A program made the position numbers and the translations under genes. 64,000 bases of DNA from NCBI GenBank assembly GCA_035578175.1, contig JAQMRL010000014.1, forward strand, positions 16,688,274 through 16,752,273, read 5' to 3'. This document shows positions 1-13,300 of the stretch, one piece after another. Under the pieces are notes generated by a model. That model made no database searches. It saw nothing but the letters and a program-made list of their open reading frames with translations, and had not been told where the DNA came from. The first letter of the stretch is position 1, and every line of letters begins with the position of its first letter. This stretch comes from Catonia carolina. Lineage: Eukaryota > Arthropoda > Insecta > Hemiptera > Achilidae.

Positions 1-601
1 GCGAATATGTATCTTGTTCGGTTAGGGAGATAGAGCCTTCGTAAAGTTACGAAAATACACTAAGTGTGTTAAAGAAGAAAGCATTAAATTTGTTTTTTGC
101 TCTCCTGTAAAACTGAGAATTTGCACACTCACGAGTTTACCATTGGATGGATGATATGTGCTCTTCTAAATACATCACAGCGACAGCTCTAACCATGACA
201 TCATGTTGTAGTTTTACTCTTACACTGATTTATTATGTTTACAACTATGTCGTTTTATAAACATTCCATTGTATTATTTATTGAGTATTAATAATTTATC
301 CTAAAGAATAAACATTCATTCTAAATAAGCCATAATACTAGACTTAATTTAGTATCCTTTTTGGTCATCAGCAGTAAACTGAATTACTGCACTCTGACAT
401 TTGTAGTGATAGACTAGTTAGCCCGTGAGTTCCGTCGATGCAAGCTAATTATCATAAGTAATACTAGTTTTACGGTAATTTCAAAATGATATTGTATTTT
501 TAGGGTTTTCATAATTAATTATTTTCAGTAAAGTTATGTTAAATTGCAGTTGAATTTTAAACAATTTACTTTCTTTAAATAATTACATTACTCCTTACTT
601 A
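1..601. other. Intron, unassigned AT-rich sequence
   Basis: No coding signal or recognisable repeat on either strand. It should lie within the host gene's intron after exon k. Confidence 0.4.
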
Positions 602-1060
602 AGGGAGACTGGGGAAGGTTGTAACAAGGGGTTGGATATAACACCGTTTATAAATCAGGTACCTGTCGGTAGAATTAATTGTGATTCCAGAGAAGAAGAA
701 GCATTGTACTACTTGGCATTGTGAGTTTAGTGTTTTTGACCAATTTTTGGTGGAAAAAATTTAAGAAGGAAATAATTATCTACTTTTTACAAGGATGAGT
801 AAATTTCCGAAAATTTTGTTTCCTCATTATTTTTAAATGTTCATTATAAGTTATGAAATGCAATGATAGTTTAAAATACCCAACAAAATATCACCTTCCT
901 AGCTATATATGTCTGATTATTCAGTCAAGTTTTGTTAGCGTCATTTAGACAAATTTTATGTAATGGCATCGTACGGGGTTGGTCGTAACACGAAGCCCGG
1001 GGATGGTTGTAACACTGGAGTGTCTGTTAAGACCTTCCCGACATATTTTTTCTTACTAAT

Positions 1061-2295
1061 CTTCTTCTTTTAGTGCGCTATCCGTTTCGGATGTTGGCGA
1101 CCAGCATGGCAATTTTCACTTTGCTGACAGCAATACGGAAAAGTTCAGCAGATGTCTTTCCGGTCCATTCCCTGAGGTTGTGTAGCCAGGATATTCTTCT
1201 TCTTCCTGGTCCTCTCCTTCCATCTATTTTCCCTTGCACAATGAGCTGTATCAAAGAGTATCTGGACTCATTCCGCATAACGTGTCCCAAATACTGAAGT
1301 TTACGGATCTTGATGGTGTTCAATAATTCTCTGGATTTCTTCATCCGTCTCAGAGCTTCTTCATTTGTTACATGCTCTGTCCATGATATTTTAAGCATTC
1401 TCCGGTACATCCACAATTCAAAGGCTTCTATACGTTTAATCATACTCTTGTTCAATGTCCATGCCTCTGCTCCATACAGCAAAATCGAGAAGATGTAGCA
1501 CCTCAAAAGTCTGATTTTCGTCTCAATGGTAAGATCATGGCTCCTGAAAACTCTGTTCATTTTATTGAAAGCAGCTGTTGCCCTTGCTATGCGATATTTA
1601 ATCTCCTGTGCCGTGTCCCAATTTTCATTTATCATTGTTCCCAGGTACATTGTGTGCTTCACACGTTCTAATTGCTGGTTATTGACGAAAATTTTGGCAT
1701 TGTCATTTCTGTGCTTGGAGATCAACATGAACTTCGTTTTCTTACTGTTGATATCAAGGCCATATTTGCAACTTACTGTGGCTATTTTGCTCACTAGAAG
1801 CTGTAGACCTTCTTCACTATCGGCAAGTACTATGGTGTCATCCGCATACCTTATATTGTTGATTCTCTCACCTTGAATTGGTATTCCATGCTCCTCTTCA
1901 CCATCCAATGCCTCTCTAAAGATCTGTTCCGAATAGCAGTTGAACAGCAATGGCGACAAGACACATCCCTGTCGGACTCCTCTTCTTATTCTTATCTCAT
2001 CTGTTGTTTCGCCATCTACCCTCATTTTTGCTGTTTGGCCCCAGTACAAGTTTGTGATTATTCTCATGTCCTTTTCATCAATACCAGTTTGTCTCATTAT
2101 TTCAACCATTTTTTCATGTTGTACATGGTCGAAAGCCTTCTGGTAATCAATTAGGCAGCAATAAACATCACAGTTTACATCTCTGCATCTCTGGACCAAG
2201 ACTTGCACAGCAAATAACGCTTCTCTGGTTCCAACTGCATTGACAAAACCAAACTGATTCCGAGATATTTGCTCTTCACATCTCTTGTAATACTA
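1061..2295 (-). mobile_element. 5'-truncated non-LTR retrotransposon with target-site duplication
   Basis: An 11-bp direct repeat TTCTTACTAAT lies at 1050-1060 and at 2296-2306. Between them is a minus-strand reverse transcriptase fragment whose 3' end is a short A/G-rich tail (AAAAGAAGAAG) next to the repeat. This is the signature of target-primed reverse transcription with 5' truncation. It landed inside the TIR element 602-2813. Confidence 0.8.
1078..2292 (-). CDS. Reverse transcriptase, C-terminal part (non-LTR)
   Basis: About 404 codons are open from the truncation point to the natural stop; there is no proper start, so the frame is a remnant that has not yet decayed. Visible RT motifs in order: NQFGF, DYQKAFD (first catalytic Asp), RRGVRQGCVLSPLLFN, IRYADDTIVLAD (catalytic YADD), then the LYGAEAWTLN thumb region and a C-terminal RKLQYLGHVMRN / GRRGPGRRR segment. 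No RNase H or endonuclease domain is present in what remains. The open frame suggests a fairly recent insertion. Clade not assigned with confidence. Confidence 0.85.
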   Translation of the reverse strand, partial: YYKRCEEQISRNQFGFVNAVGTREALFAVQVLVQRCRDVNCDVYCCLIDYQKAFDHVQHEKMVEIMRQTGIDEKDMRIITNLYWGQTAKMRVDGETTDEIRIRRGVRQGCVLSPLLFNCYSEQIFREALDGEEEHGIPIQGERINNIRYADDTIVLADSEEGLQLLVSKIATVSCKYGLDINSKKTKFMLISKHRNDNAKIFVNNQQLERVKHTMYLGTMINENWDTAQEIKYRIARATAAFNKMNRVFRSHDLTIETKIRLLRCYIFSILLYGAEAWTLNKSMIKRIEAFELWMYRRMLKISWTEHVTNEEALRRMKKSRELLNTIKIRKLQYLGHVMRNESRYSLIQLIVQGKIDGRRGPGRRRISWLHNLREWTGKTSAELFRIAVSKVKIAMLVANIRNG

Positions 2296-3027
2296 TTCTT
2301 ACTAATACTATTATTTAATTCATCTTATTTCTTTTTTGGGATGAAAATTAAATTAAAAATTGTGTAAATAAGAATCTGTTTACTACTTTAATTTACTTTC
2401 ATCTGTTTAGTTTTAATTTACAAAAGACTAATTTTTCGTTTTTTATATTAATAATTTTACATTTAATCATAAAATTAAGTACTGTCAAATGAAATACTAT
2501 TCGTCATGTTTAAAAAAATTAATTAAAACAAAAATATATATATACGTTTGGTGTAGTCAGTTTATTGTTACAATCAACCCTCATACTTGTTACTACCTTC
2601 CCCTGGTGTGGGGTTGGTTGTAACACAGTACATGGAACAAGTTATTCCTTTCCTATAAAAAAACTACGCATTATTTTTAATTAATAATAATGGTACACTC
2701 GAGAAGAATGAAAAAAAAAGCAATATGCAATAAAAAAATTTGTTATAGTGAATTAAAAAATTGTAAAAAATTATAAACCTTGCTTGTGTTACAACCATCC
2801 CCGGTCTCCACTATTTAGTGTGACGAGTCATGAACTGAATTTTATTACTTAAGTGTTTGTGGTGGTTACATTTTGAGTTACATGCTTGATACATGTCTTA
2901 TGCTTTCGGGTTGGTCTTCTTCTGTTGAATTTCTTGAAGAGCCTGTACTCTCGTAGCAAAAATATATTTTTTTAAGCCTTGAATTCTAGGGCAAAAGTGT
3001 ATATAAAGAGCCAAAACCAAAAAAACT

Positions 3028-3740
3028 TTGGCAAGTTCGATCAAATGTGAAGCTTCTTCCCACTGTTTTTTTTCCAATGGTGTAGTGCATCGTGATTTCC
3101 TGCCACGTGATTGTTTGGTCAATAAGAAACACTACTTGGGAGTTATGCGTTGTTTGCGTGAAGCAATCCGCCGAAAACTCTCAGAATTGTGGCAAAACTG
3201 CTCGTGGAAATTACATTACAATAATGCTCCCCCTCACACTTCATTCCTTGTCCGTAATTTTTTAGCAAACGACAACACCATTATATTACTTAAACCACCA
3301 GATTCAGCGGACATAGCCCCCAGCAACTTCTTTCTATTCCCGAAGCTGAAGACAACCATGAAAGGATGACGTTTTGCCACCATTGATGAGGCATAACAAC
3401 AGAATCGCTAAAGTAGCTGAAAGGTATATCAAAAAGTGAGTTCCAGAAGTGTTCACAAGATTGGAAAACATGCTGGCACAAACGACCAATGACAAAAAGG
3501 ACATGACTTCTTTTTATTCCCGAAGCTGAAAAGAACCAAAAAAGGACGATGTTTTGCCACCACTGATGGGATACAAAAACAGAATCGCATAAGTAGCTGA
3601 AAGGTACACCAAAAGTGAGTTCCAGAATTGCTTCAAAGATTGGAAAAAGCGCTGGCACAAATGTATTATATCTGAGGTGGATTACTTTGAAGGGGACAAA
3701 ACTGATATAGACATATTAAGAAATTTTAAGAAAAACTAGA
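3028..3740 (+). pseudogene. mariner transposase C-terminal half, internally duplicated
   Basis: Plus-strand frame with KKHYLGVMRCLREAIRRK, the second catalytic region (HYNNAPPHTSFLVRNFLA, where the usual Asp of HYDN is Asn) and SADIAPSNFFLFPKLK (third catalytic Asp also Asn). About 150 bp coding for FLFPKLK...WHK occur twice (roughly 3333-3482 and 3507-3658), giving a tandem duplication of the C-terminus. Frames are broken after 3369. Not functional. Confidence 0.8.
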
Positions 3741-3821
3741 ATTCCCGTTATTTTTTCATCAAACCTTGTATATTGATTTTATTTCTAACACAAAAAATTT
3801 TCTGTTGTTTAGTTCATCACG

Positions 3822-4205
3822 CCAAAAAAAAAGAAAGGCTGGTTTGAACCTGTAGAGATTTTACTAAGTAAAACAAGGAATGAGGTGGTTTACCATTGCC
3901 TTCCTAATTGAATGGAAAAGTACGCTTATCAGCATGCCAGGCCCTCTGAAAAGCACATATTTTCAACTCAGCAAATGACACCTTCATTTCATTCACCACA
4001 GGGTCTGGGTGTATAATAAAATTCATTACTTTCAGAGGTGATAACTCTGATTAGTGTCTTTTACACCTCTACCTCTCCTGTTCTTAAATGAATCTGTCAT
4101 TTAATTGGATGACCATGTGATAAGAAACAGAACTATTTATTTTAGCCCTGCAACAAACAGATTGAGTGTAAATAATTTTACACTTCACCTGTTTGTTAAG
4201 GGCGG
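3822..4205 (-). repeat. Dispersed repeat D, copy 1
   Basis: The reverse complement matches 59500-59890 over nearly its full length and 12985-13120 in part. Shared blocks include AGAGGTGTAAAAGACACTAA and TCAATCTG(T/C). No coding frame and no clear terminal repeats; family unknown. It lies directly beside exon k. Confidence 0.7.
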
Positions 4206-4251
4206 ATAAAAAATTTTATTATAGTAAAATATTGGTAAATCAAATAAATAC

Positions 4252-4394
4252 CTGAATCATAAGTCCATCTTCCTCAGCATATCCGCACAAACAATTAATT
4301 ATTTCTTCTTTCTTCAACATATCATCTGGCTCTGCTTCAGCACAATTTGGTACATCTGCAGACAAATCATGTTCAGCAATATCTGGTAAACTGT
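4252..4394 (-). CDS. MBD-R2: MBD-R2-like exon k, start of PHD finger
   Basis: 143 nt; acceptor TTTGTACAG, donor GTATTT. It encodes an acidic linker (SLPDIAEHDLSADVPN) and then KKEEIINCLCGYAEEDGLM followed by IQ: the first C-x-C pair of a PHD finger and the hydrophobic strand. The rest (in relatives a C-x2-C-x-C-W-x-H block) is expected in the next exon. I looked for it in 1-4250 on the minus strand and did not find it, so the gene continues past the left edge. Confidence 0.87.
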
Positions 4395-7300
4395 CTGTAC
4401 AAACATTCAATCGAACAATATTAAATACAAGACAAATTACGGATATCTACTAAAAAACAAAAAAAAATATGTAAAAAAAAAACAAAACACAGGGTCCTTT
4501 AGCCAACTTTCGTATATCAATTCAACTGCATTGATCAACTTTACTCCACAGGTAGAGTAAGCGTATACTAAATAACAAATAGTTATTTAAATAACTTCAA
4601 TTTACATTTGGTGCGGCACTTCTTATAATGGGAGAAAACACCACCTTACCTTATACAGATCATTATTTAAGTACCTTATAACTACTCAAATATTCATTAT
4701 TTGTACATTTTTTAATGATAATGTAAGTAAAGCAAAATATTTTTAAACAAAATTTAAATCTACAGGTAAAGCAACAAGAAAACGTTAAGCTGAAATGAAA
4801 AACTGTAACTTTACGGAAATTTACTTTAATGAACTATTAAAATGAAATTTATGAAATGATTGAATATTTTTTGAATTATGATTTTAAATTCTGAAATAAT
4901 ATGCGAGGGTCATTCGGAAAGTAAAGATCATTTTGATCTGGCGAGCTGTGCAGTTCCCCCACCATCTTTGCTACAGAGTCATTGACCTTCCAGTCACCTT
5001 TCAGTCTGGCGCTAACAGCAAGCCGATACAGTCGTGTATTGATTATTTTTAAGTCTTTAACCATCAGAAGCCAAGTAGCTCATTTATGGTTGTTAGATGA
5101 CGAGTGTGTAAGTACTCAACAGTTTGTGTAATAGTGAAGGTCATGGTACGCACACACCAATAAACATAATAGTTAAATAACAGCTGAATGTATGAGGAAG
5201 AAAGTAAGCTATTTAGAAACACAATCAGTTTAGTGCAAAATTTACTATTGATTTGTGAATGTTGGGATACCACTCAATTCCGGTTTTTTTTGAAGAAACC
5301 GTGTAAAGGCCGTATTTCTTTAAAAATAGTTATAACCACATTTGAATCCTTGAATGGTAAACGTAGGTAAATTGTTCAATGGTGCTATTATAGCAAATTC
5401 AGTTGAATTGAATATGACCTGTAAAAGGGAATAAAAGCTTTGAAATTTATAGAATAGCCTATTTTCAGACATTCTTCATAATGAAACTAAAATGTTATAA
5501 TATTATCTTAATTTTTTTCTACACGCACCTGTTCAAAAAATTCCGTGCTTCATTTAATAACATATGTCATAAATAACTGTAGGAATGGGTCAATGACATC
5601 AGCTCAAAGAGAGATATTGTTTCGGGGTGCATTTTATCACAGAATCTATACTCACTTGACTCTTACATACGCTTGAATAGTCGTATAATGCGGTAAGCGA
5701 GGGTGTTAGATACATCAAATTTTTTGCTAGAAATTTTTCTATAATACCAGAATAAAAAAAAAATAAAAAATACTTATTGCCAAATTTTGACAAAAACGGG
5801 TGACTTTCCATAAATTACAACAAATTTTTCGTAAATTCGCTGTAACTGGCGTAAAAAAAACTGAGTTTCATGTTTGTTTTTTTAAAACATCTCTCGAAGT
5901 TTTCTTAATGTCTATTTTTTGGATAAAAAAAGCTAAATCTATCGGCGCGATCTTTAATTATCGGTTAATCTATCGGTCCCACAAGGGTTAAAATGTTTGA
6001 CAAAATTAAAGATCCCACCAAGTGTGAGGTTTGTAGTGTAATACGCTTTTTTGAATGCAACCTATCAAAATTTACAGAAAAATAACAGAGTTTTATGGTA
6101 ATGTGATGACTGAAGCTTCAGTTTAAAAATGGTGCATTAAAAGTTTGCGCAGATTGTTGTCTAGCAGCGTAATGCTTCTACATAATAAAGCACAACCACA
6201 TTCTGTTGCATTAACAAAGAACTTGCTTGTAAACAGTTTCGATAAGAGCTTTTTGATCATCTGCCCAAACTTGGCCCCGAGTGATTCCCATCTCTTTCCT
6301 AAACTAAACGACTTTTTGGGCAGGAACTGCTATGGAAGTGACGATGATCTGAAAGATGTTGTTAGTGATTGGTTAAACTACTTGGCAACAACTCAGTACG
6401 CAGAAGGCATAGCAAAATTGGTGAAACGGTACAAGTTTTTAAATTTGTATGGCGATTACGTAGAAAAATAGTTTAAGTATCAAGTATGTTTTAATAAAAA
6501 GTTTTATTCAACTAAAATAAAAAAAATTCAAAATAAAAAAAACGTTCTTTACTTTCCGAATACCCTCACAAACATTAATTTTTTTGGAGTGGATCAAAAA
6601 TATGACCGATGTTCAAGCACCGAAAACACTTGTAACAATCGGTATACAAAGTATCGTTTTCTCTGTTAAATTCTAAAATACAAAATTTCTTTAATTTGTC
6701 TTAAAATTTAATTTAACATCCTTTAAGATTGTATTTACTTATACATATTTAAATTATCAATTTCTAACATAATTCAACAGCTTCAAAGATTACTTAAAAC
6801 ATGTCCAACAAATTAAATTGACGAATATTTAAATTTTAATAATCGACCGCCTTCATAGCGTAGTAGTTGGCGCTCTAGCCTACTACATGGAGGTCGAAGG
6901 TTTGATTCCCAGATCTGGAAATTTTCACAAGTCAAAATCCAGTGTTCTGGATACATTACCCACCATAGTTGCTATACCAAGCAGTTGATGCAACTTTAAA
7001 TAAATAAATAAAAAACAATCATTTTGGTAACTTTCATCATGTGAAGTAAATACATTATCGGTAACTAGTAAAAAATACTGAACGTACCAGATAGTTTTAC
7101 CTAGTAGTGGTTAAATTTTTTATTGAAATGAGGTAAATTAAATATTCTAATGTGCACCCAACAACCATTTTTCGTTGTAGATTTAATAATAATTATACAA
7201 TAATTCTAAGAAGAGATTGAGAATTTTCTATTTACATGCATTTTTTTAACACTACTGTTGGTGAGATATTTAAGCAGATTAAAAATGAAACTTAAAGGTT

Positions 7301-10300
7301 GAATTTAAAAGCGTCAAGGTTATGTATATTGATAATCGTTTAAAAGTCTGGAAACAGCCTAAACATAACACAACTCATAACTATTATTTTTTTTATTTTA
7401 GGAGGTTACACATAATTTTCAAACCAGAATAATGAAAATTGATCATGGTATCTATAAATAAAAGTATTTTATGAGAGGGACCCCAAAAATAAAAACCGGA
7501 CTGAAAGTGCGTTGCAATTTGTAGACGTAATAGAGAGTTCTCCTGTTAGATGGAGCTAGTAGAGAACTTGAACAAAAAACTGCCCAGATGGTGTCAATTT
7601 GTAGGTTAATGTTTAATCATAGTGATGTGTTTCTCTAACAGTTGTCGTGTTCCGCCTGCAACGCCGTTATGGCAGATTTATAAAAATAAAGTGTTTAAAA
7701 TTTTGTTTCCTGCTTGAAAATTCGGCAACAAAAGCTTACCAAATGCTTAGGAGGTAGCAAAGTTCTATCGTCGTCATGTAGTATAACTAAGGGGTTGTCC
7801 CACGTCTGAATCAAACAACACCAGGTCATAAAATTTGTTTTCCCCTTCCCGGAAACATATAATGGCGACAAACACTTGCTGGTACGACGTAAATTAGTGA
7901 CTACAGTCCTAACTAGGTTTTATATTAGTAGTTTAAATTTTTCTGACAGTTTTCTTTTGACTGTTAGGACCATTTTCTATTTAAATTTCTGATGACGGGT
8001 GCCTTGTGCGCCAAGAGGCTCCTCCTGGACGTGAGAGCGAGTTAATGCATACTCCCCAGGTTGCCAACCTGACTCACCCTTGCTCTTCAAATTTATTTTA
8101 TGTTTTATTATATAACAGTTACTTTAGTCTGTGACAGTAGCCAGTCACGAGATACGAGGTGTGGCTATTAAATAACGAGACTGACATTGTAAAAAATTTT
8201 ATACAATATCACTTATTGTCACCTTCAATATACACTCTTTCTCTATCCCTACTACGCTCCATGCGAATTTTCCAGTGCTGGAAGTCATCCTCTGTCAGCT
8301 CCTTCAGGACACATGCCGCTTTCTCTTTTACAGCTTCCACAGATTCAAATCTTGTCACTTTTAATGGAGATTTTACCTTAGGGAACAGGTAGAAGTCACA
8401 TGGTGCAAGATCTGGTGAATAAGGTGGATGTTCTAACACTGAGATGCTGTACTTGGCTAGGAACCTCTTGACAGATAACGCGAAATGAGCTGGCGCTTTG
8501 TCTTTGTGGAGAACCCATGATTTGTCCTTCTACATTTCGAGGTGTTTTTTCCTTACTCTTTGACGTAGTTTAGAAAGTACCTCAAGGTATTAATACTGAT
8601 TAATTGTTTGACCTTCAGGAACCCAGAGAAGGTACACAATCTCATGGATATAAAAAAAAAAAACAATCATCATTGTTTTAAATTTTGACTTGCTCATTCA
8701 AGCTTTTTTGGCTCTTGGTGAAGTTCGGCTCTTCCAGTGCATGGATTGACACTTCGTTTTTGGATCATAAGTAAAAAACCACATTTCATCACATGTTATT
8801 ATCTTTTACCTGTTCCCTATGGTGAAATCTGCATTAAAAGGGACAAGATTTGAGTCTGTGGAAGCTGTAAAAGAGAAAGCGGCACGTGTCCTGAAGGAGC
8901 TGACAGAAGATGACTTCCAGCACTGTTTCCAACAATGGAAAATTCGCATGGAGCGTTGTAGGGATAGAGGAGTGTATACTGAAGGTAACACGAAGTCATT
9001 ATGTATAAAATTATAATAAAATTTTTTACAACATCAGTCTCGTTATTTAATAGTCACACCTCGTATATAAGGATTTCTGCGAAACAGCCTCCAGGTCTAT
9101 GCTTTTGAGCGACCAATCGGAGGAGGGGAGGTGGAGGGAGAAATGCCAACAAACTAATTACCAAATGCTTCAATAGGCTTTCAACGGGGGTGCTATAGAG
9201 CCACACACAAGTTTTTGAGTGGTTTGGGCACTTTACAACGTTGTGAGATGAATGTTCGTTCTGGGCGCCCTCCAACAACTCGAAACAACAAAAACATTGA
9301 AAAAATCAACGAAGATTGTCATTTCACAATCGATGAAATTTCAGAATAACAAGTGTGAGTTGGAGCTTGTGACAGCGGATTTCAACTGAGAATTTGCAAA
9401 TGAGATATGTTGCCACTAAATTTGTTGCTCATCTTCTTAAACAGAATCAACAAAACATTCGATTGAATTTGAGTCAGGACTAGAAAAAAAAGAGATTGAT
9501 TTAAACTTTTTGACCAGTCATTACAGATGATGAGAGTTGGTGTTACAGGTAAGACCCAGAAACCAAGCAAGCATCAAGCCAGTAGAAGACTGACTTGATG
9601 CTTAATGATGTCATAGGCGGAACATGTCAACAGTAAGAGAAACACAATACTACAATCAAATGCCCTCTGGGCAGTTGTTTGTTGAAAGTCTTTACTAACC
9701 TTATCTCATCTAGCAGGAGAACTCTCTACTCCATCTACAAATGGCAGCACACTTCAAGTTCGGTTTTATTGGCCCCCCCTGTATTTGAAACTTAAAATGC
9801 AAATTATTTCATAGAAACTACTGCAGCTACTGTTTTGAAATTTTTAAGAGAATCTCACAATACTACAAGGTTTGTCCAGAAAGTTCCGTTTCGTAATAAT
9901 AACAAAACGAATACAGATACAGACAAACTACAATTCGTACAATATCTTCCATATAATTCCCGACATTTCAAGTCACTTTGTAAAATTTTCATAATACTTA
10001 CGATACATTATTAATTCGGCTGATTCCAGACTTTTCAAACCTATTGCATAGACACTAAATTATTCTGAGTAAATAATTAATTTATAAATTAAATTATAAA
10101 TAAACATGCTTAAATAATATCAACCTAAAAGTATCGCTGAATATAACAGAACAAAAACATCGACCAATAATATAATACAGAACGACGCTTAAATCAAATA
10201 ACATAATTTCAAACTGAATTACCACCATAATAAAATTTAAAATTGAAATTAAAAAAAATAACAGAACAAATAAAAACTATTACTACCTGCTTGTTTTTCA

Positions 10301-13300
10301 GTTAATTTTGTAATCTCCCTGACTTTCTTGTCCATATAAAGAACCCGTCCTAAATATTGAACAATCGAGAACAAAAAGGAAAACTCATATAAAAAAAAAA
10401 TCAACAATAATCAATTACACGCAAGAAAAATAAACAAAAACAGAAAAAGGAAACCCCAAAATACAATTTTGAATATTTCTAAAACATAACAAACTGTCAA
10501 AGATTTAAAAAATATGATCAAAGGCGTTACAAAAAGCTATTGTTACATACACTATTTACGTAACATAACTTTCCCTTTTACACAATATGAAATTTTTATG
10601 AAAAGAAAAATAAACCAAAAAAAGTAATGAAATATAAGTTAAGTTTAATAATAGCATCCCAAAGTAGAGTGTGGAAAAATAAATTTTAAAATAAAATTTC
10701 AGAAAATACACATTACATAAAACAAACAATATTAAATCGATAGTTCTACAACTTTTATCCAAACATAACCTAAAATAAAATTGTAATTTTGTCTTGTAAG
10801 AAGATTTCCATGTAAGAAGATGTCAGATCTCAAAGTAGGGCCCAAAAGGAGTAAACCAATCCAGGAAAAAGTTGTAAGGGCCAAACAGTGTGTTAAGATG
10901 AAACAGAAAAATCTGGTGTGAAACACTCACACAATTTTCTCTTGCCAATGCTTATTAACAGTATAACCTAACATTAGTAATAAAACATTACAGATAAACA
11001 AAAAACTAACCTCAAAAACAAAGCTTTATTTTAATCATGAGTGAATGATGCAAAATGAAAATCAACCTCAGTTTGGCTTAAAAATGCGAAAACTCACTCT
11101 TTCACACTAAACTAGGCTCTTTAGAGAAAAATGCTCTAAATAAAAGTTGTAGATCTTTTAATTTTCTATAAATTTGATTATATGCACTTTTGTCATAAAA
11201 TGCATACTTTGAATGAAATCTTAAAAAATTATTTTTTTTACAAATTTTCATGAAGAAAACAACAGAAAATCGCTAATTACTGCTAAACTGAGCATTATAC
11301 AAAAAAAAATTAGAAATAAAACTTGTACGTTTTTAAATTCATAAACCGAACAACAAATCGCTTCATAAATACGTTTGCTGTAGGCTTTTGAAGCTGGTAA
11401 CTACCAGGGCAACTGAGATTGCCTCCCGTCGCAGAAGGGTTAATCGGGTTTTTCACCTGCAAACCCAGGCATGAGCCCCTATTACTGGGTGCTACTATTC
11501 AGGGCAGATCAGAAAAAAGACTACAGAGTCCCGAGATGACGTTTCTGAGGTCGGTGGAGGGTTACTCCACATTGGATATGCAGCAAACAGATATTGTTTT
11601 ACTACGAGGGTTATTCGGAAAGTAAGGTCCGATTTCTAAAAAAAAAAAATGAACGTAAGATTTTTTCAAAAACCTTTTTTATTGTATTGTTACATCTTTC
11701 TTTATTTTTCCACATAGTTTCCATTTTTATTTAAACATTTATCATAATGTTTAACAAGCTTTTGTACACCTGTATCATAGAAGTCTGCCGCCTGTGAGAA
11801 TAACCGGTCTTGAACAGCTTCTTTCACATCGTCATCTGTGCTGAACCGCTTGCCACAGAGAAACTCCTTTAGGTAGCGGAACAAGTGAAAATCACATGGT
11901 GCCAAGTCTGGACAATACGGCGGGTGGTCAACCTATTCCTAACCAAATGATCTAATCAGATTTTGCGTTCGAATGGCAGAATGGGGCCTGGCATTGTTGT
12001 GCAGCAACAAACCTCCAGATGTCAGATGGCCACGTCGCTTATTCTGTATAGCGTGGCGAAGATCAGTCAGGGTGGCGCAGTAAGCGGTGGAATTTATTGT
12101 TGCCCCTTGCTGCATAAACTCGACTAACAAGACTCCATGTCTATCCCAAAACACTGTAGCCATAATCTTGCGTGTTGAGATTGTCTGCTTGGCCTTGACA
12201 TTGACTGGCAATGACATGTGACACCATTCCATAGACTGATGTTTCGACTCTGGGGTAATGTGAAAAACCCATGTTTCGTCCCCTGTGACAATATGCTCTA
12301 AAAGTTCATCACCTTCTCTATAGTGTCAGTCCAAAAATTCAAGAGAACAAGCCATTCTTTTCATTTTGTGATCCTCAGTAAGCAGTCTGGGAACCCAACG
12401 AGAACACAATTTGTGTTCTCGTTGACACAAAATTGTGTCTGAAAATTTGCAATTTCACGACACAATTTTGTACAAAGTTGTTCTGCTCACATTCAGAAAC
12501 TCCAATGATAAACTTGAAATTGTGACTTGCCGGTCTTCACGAATCTTTTCTTCCACGACATTAACCAAATCTTCTGTCACCACTGATGGTCGGCCTGATC
12601 GCGGTTCATCATGGACATTGTCCCGTCCATTCTTAAACATTCTCACCCACTTACGCACTTTGCTGTCACTCATCGCATTAAGGCAGTACACTTCGGTTAT
12701 CTGGCGATGATTTTCTGCCGCTGAAATGTTCCTTGCTGTCAAAAACTGTATAACGGAACGAATTTCAGTCGGCGGGCTGATCAATTGTTTGAAACATTTT
12801 GAACTAATACTGTAAACAGCACATTGCATCAATACGAATGCAAATAGTGTCGTTTTACACGCAAGGCATGCCGGGAGTCGACGCACATGCGCAATACGAT
12901 GTTCGCGTCACGTTTGTTTAGTTACGGAGATTCGGACATTACTTTCCGAATAACCCTCGTAGTTATGCTAGTAAAACAATATCGGTAAACCGGCAGGTGG
13001 AATGTTAAATTATTCGCACTCAATCTGCTAGTTCCAGGGCTACGAAAAATAGTTCTTTCTTATCACATTTTTCAGCCAATTATATGACTGAACTAATTAA
13101 GAACAGATAAAGGGCAATGCATATGTTCAGAACTCATCAAATTCGAAAAATAGTACAGCAGTAATTACTAGCATTATGGGAATATGCCTTTTTCAATCAA
13201 CACTACCACCTTATCTATCTACACCCCTATTCCACAAGCTCTCACACCCTTACTATGATGACCCGGTAATAAAATCAACCACATTAAAAAACAAAAACAA

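Larger units (their letters stand above)
602..2813. mobile_element. TIR element with GGTTGTAACA-type ends, split by a LINE
   Basis: The left end GGAGACTGGGGAAGGTTGTA (604 on) is matched inverted by the right end ending near 2812 (read backwards GGAGACCGGGGATGGTTGTA). Similar GGGGTTGGT(C/T)GTAACAC motifs recur inside at about 627, 974, 998 and 2608. Without the LINE at 1061-2295 the element is about 0.98 kb and has no coding frame, so it looks like a MITE. Superfamily not identified. Confidence 0.6.
4904..6568 (+). mobile_element. mariner with internal deletion, split by a MITE
   Basis: The ends CGAGGGTCATTCGGAAAGTA (4904 on) and the inverted TACTTTCCGAATACCCTC (to 6568) are mariner TIRs of the same type as 11605-12959. 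The coding start ATGTTTGAC at 5993 gives MFDKIKDPTKCEV, the usual N-terminus, but the centre is deleted. The C-terminal part is open (6145-6471), reads LLHNKAQPH (catalytic HD changed to HN) and ends GDYVEK. A TTAA MITE sits in the 5' leader. Confidence 0.8.

Noticed and set aside
9054..9278. Minus-strand 74-codon frame with a Pro/Leu-rich centre
   Set aside because: It overlaps decayed mariner coding on the plus strand and has no family resemblance; a shadow frame.
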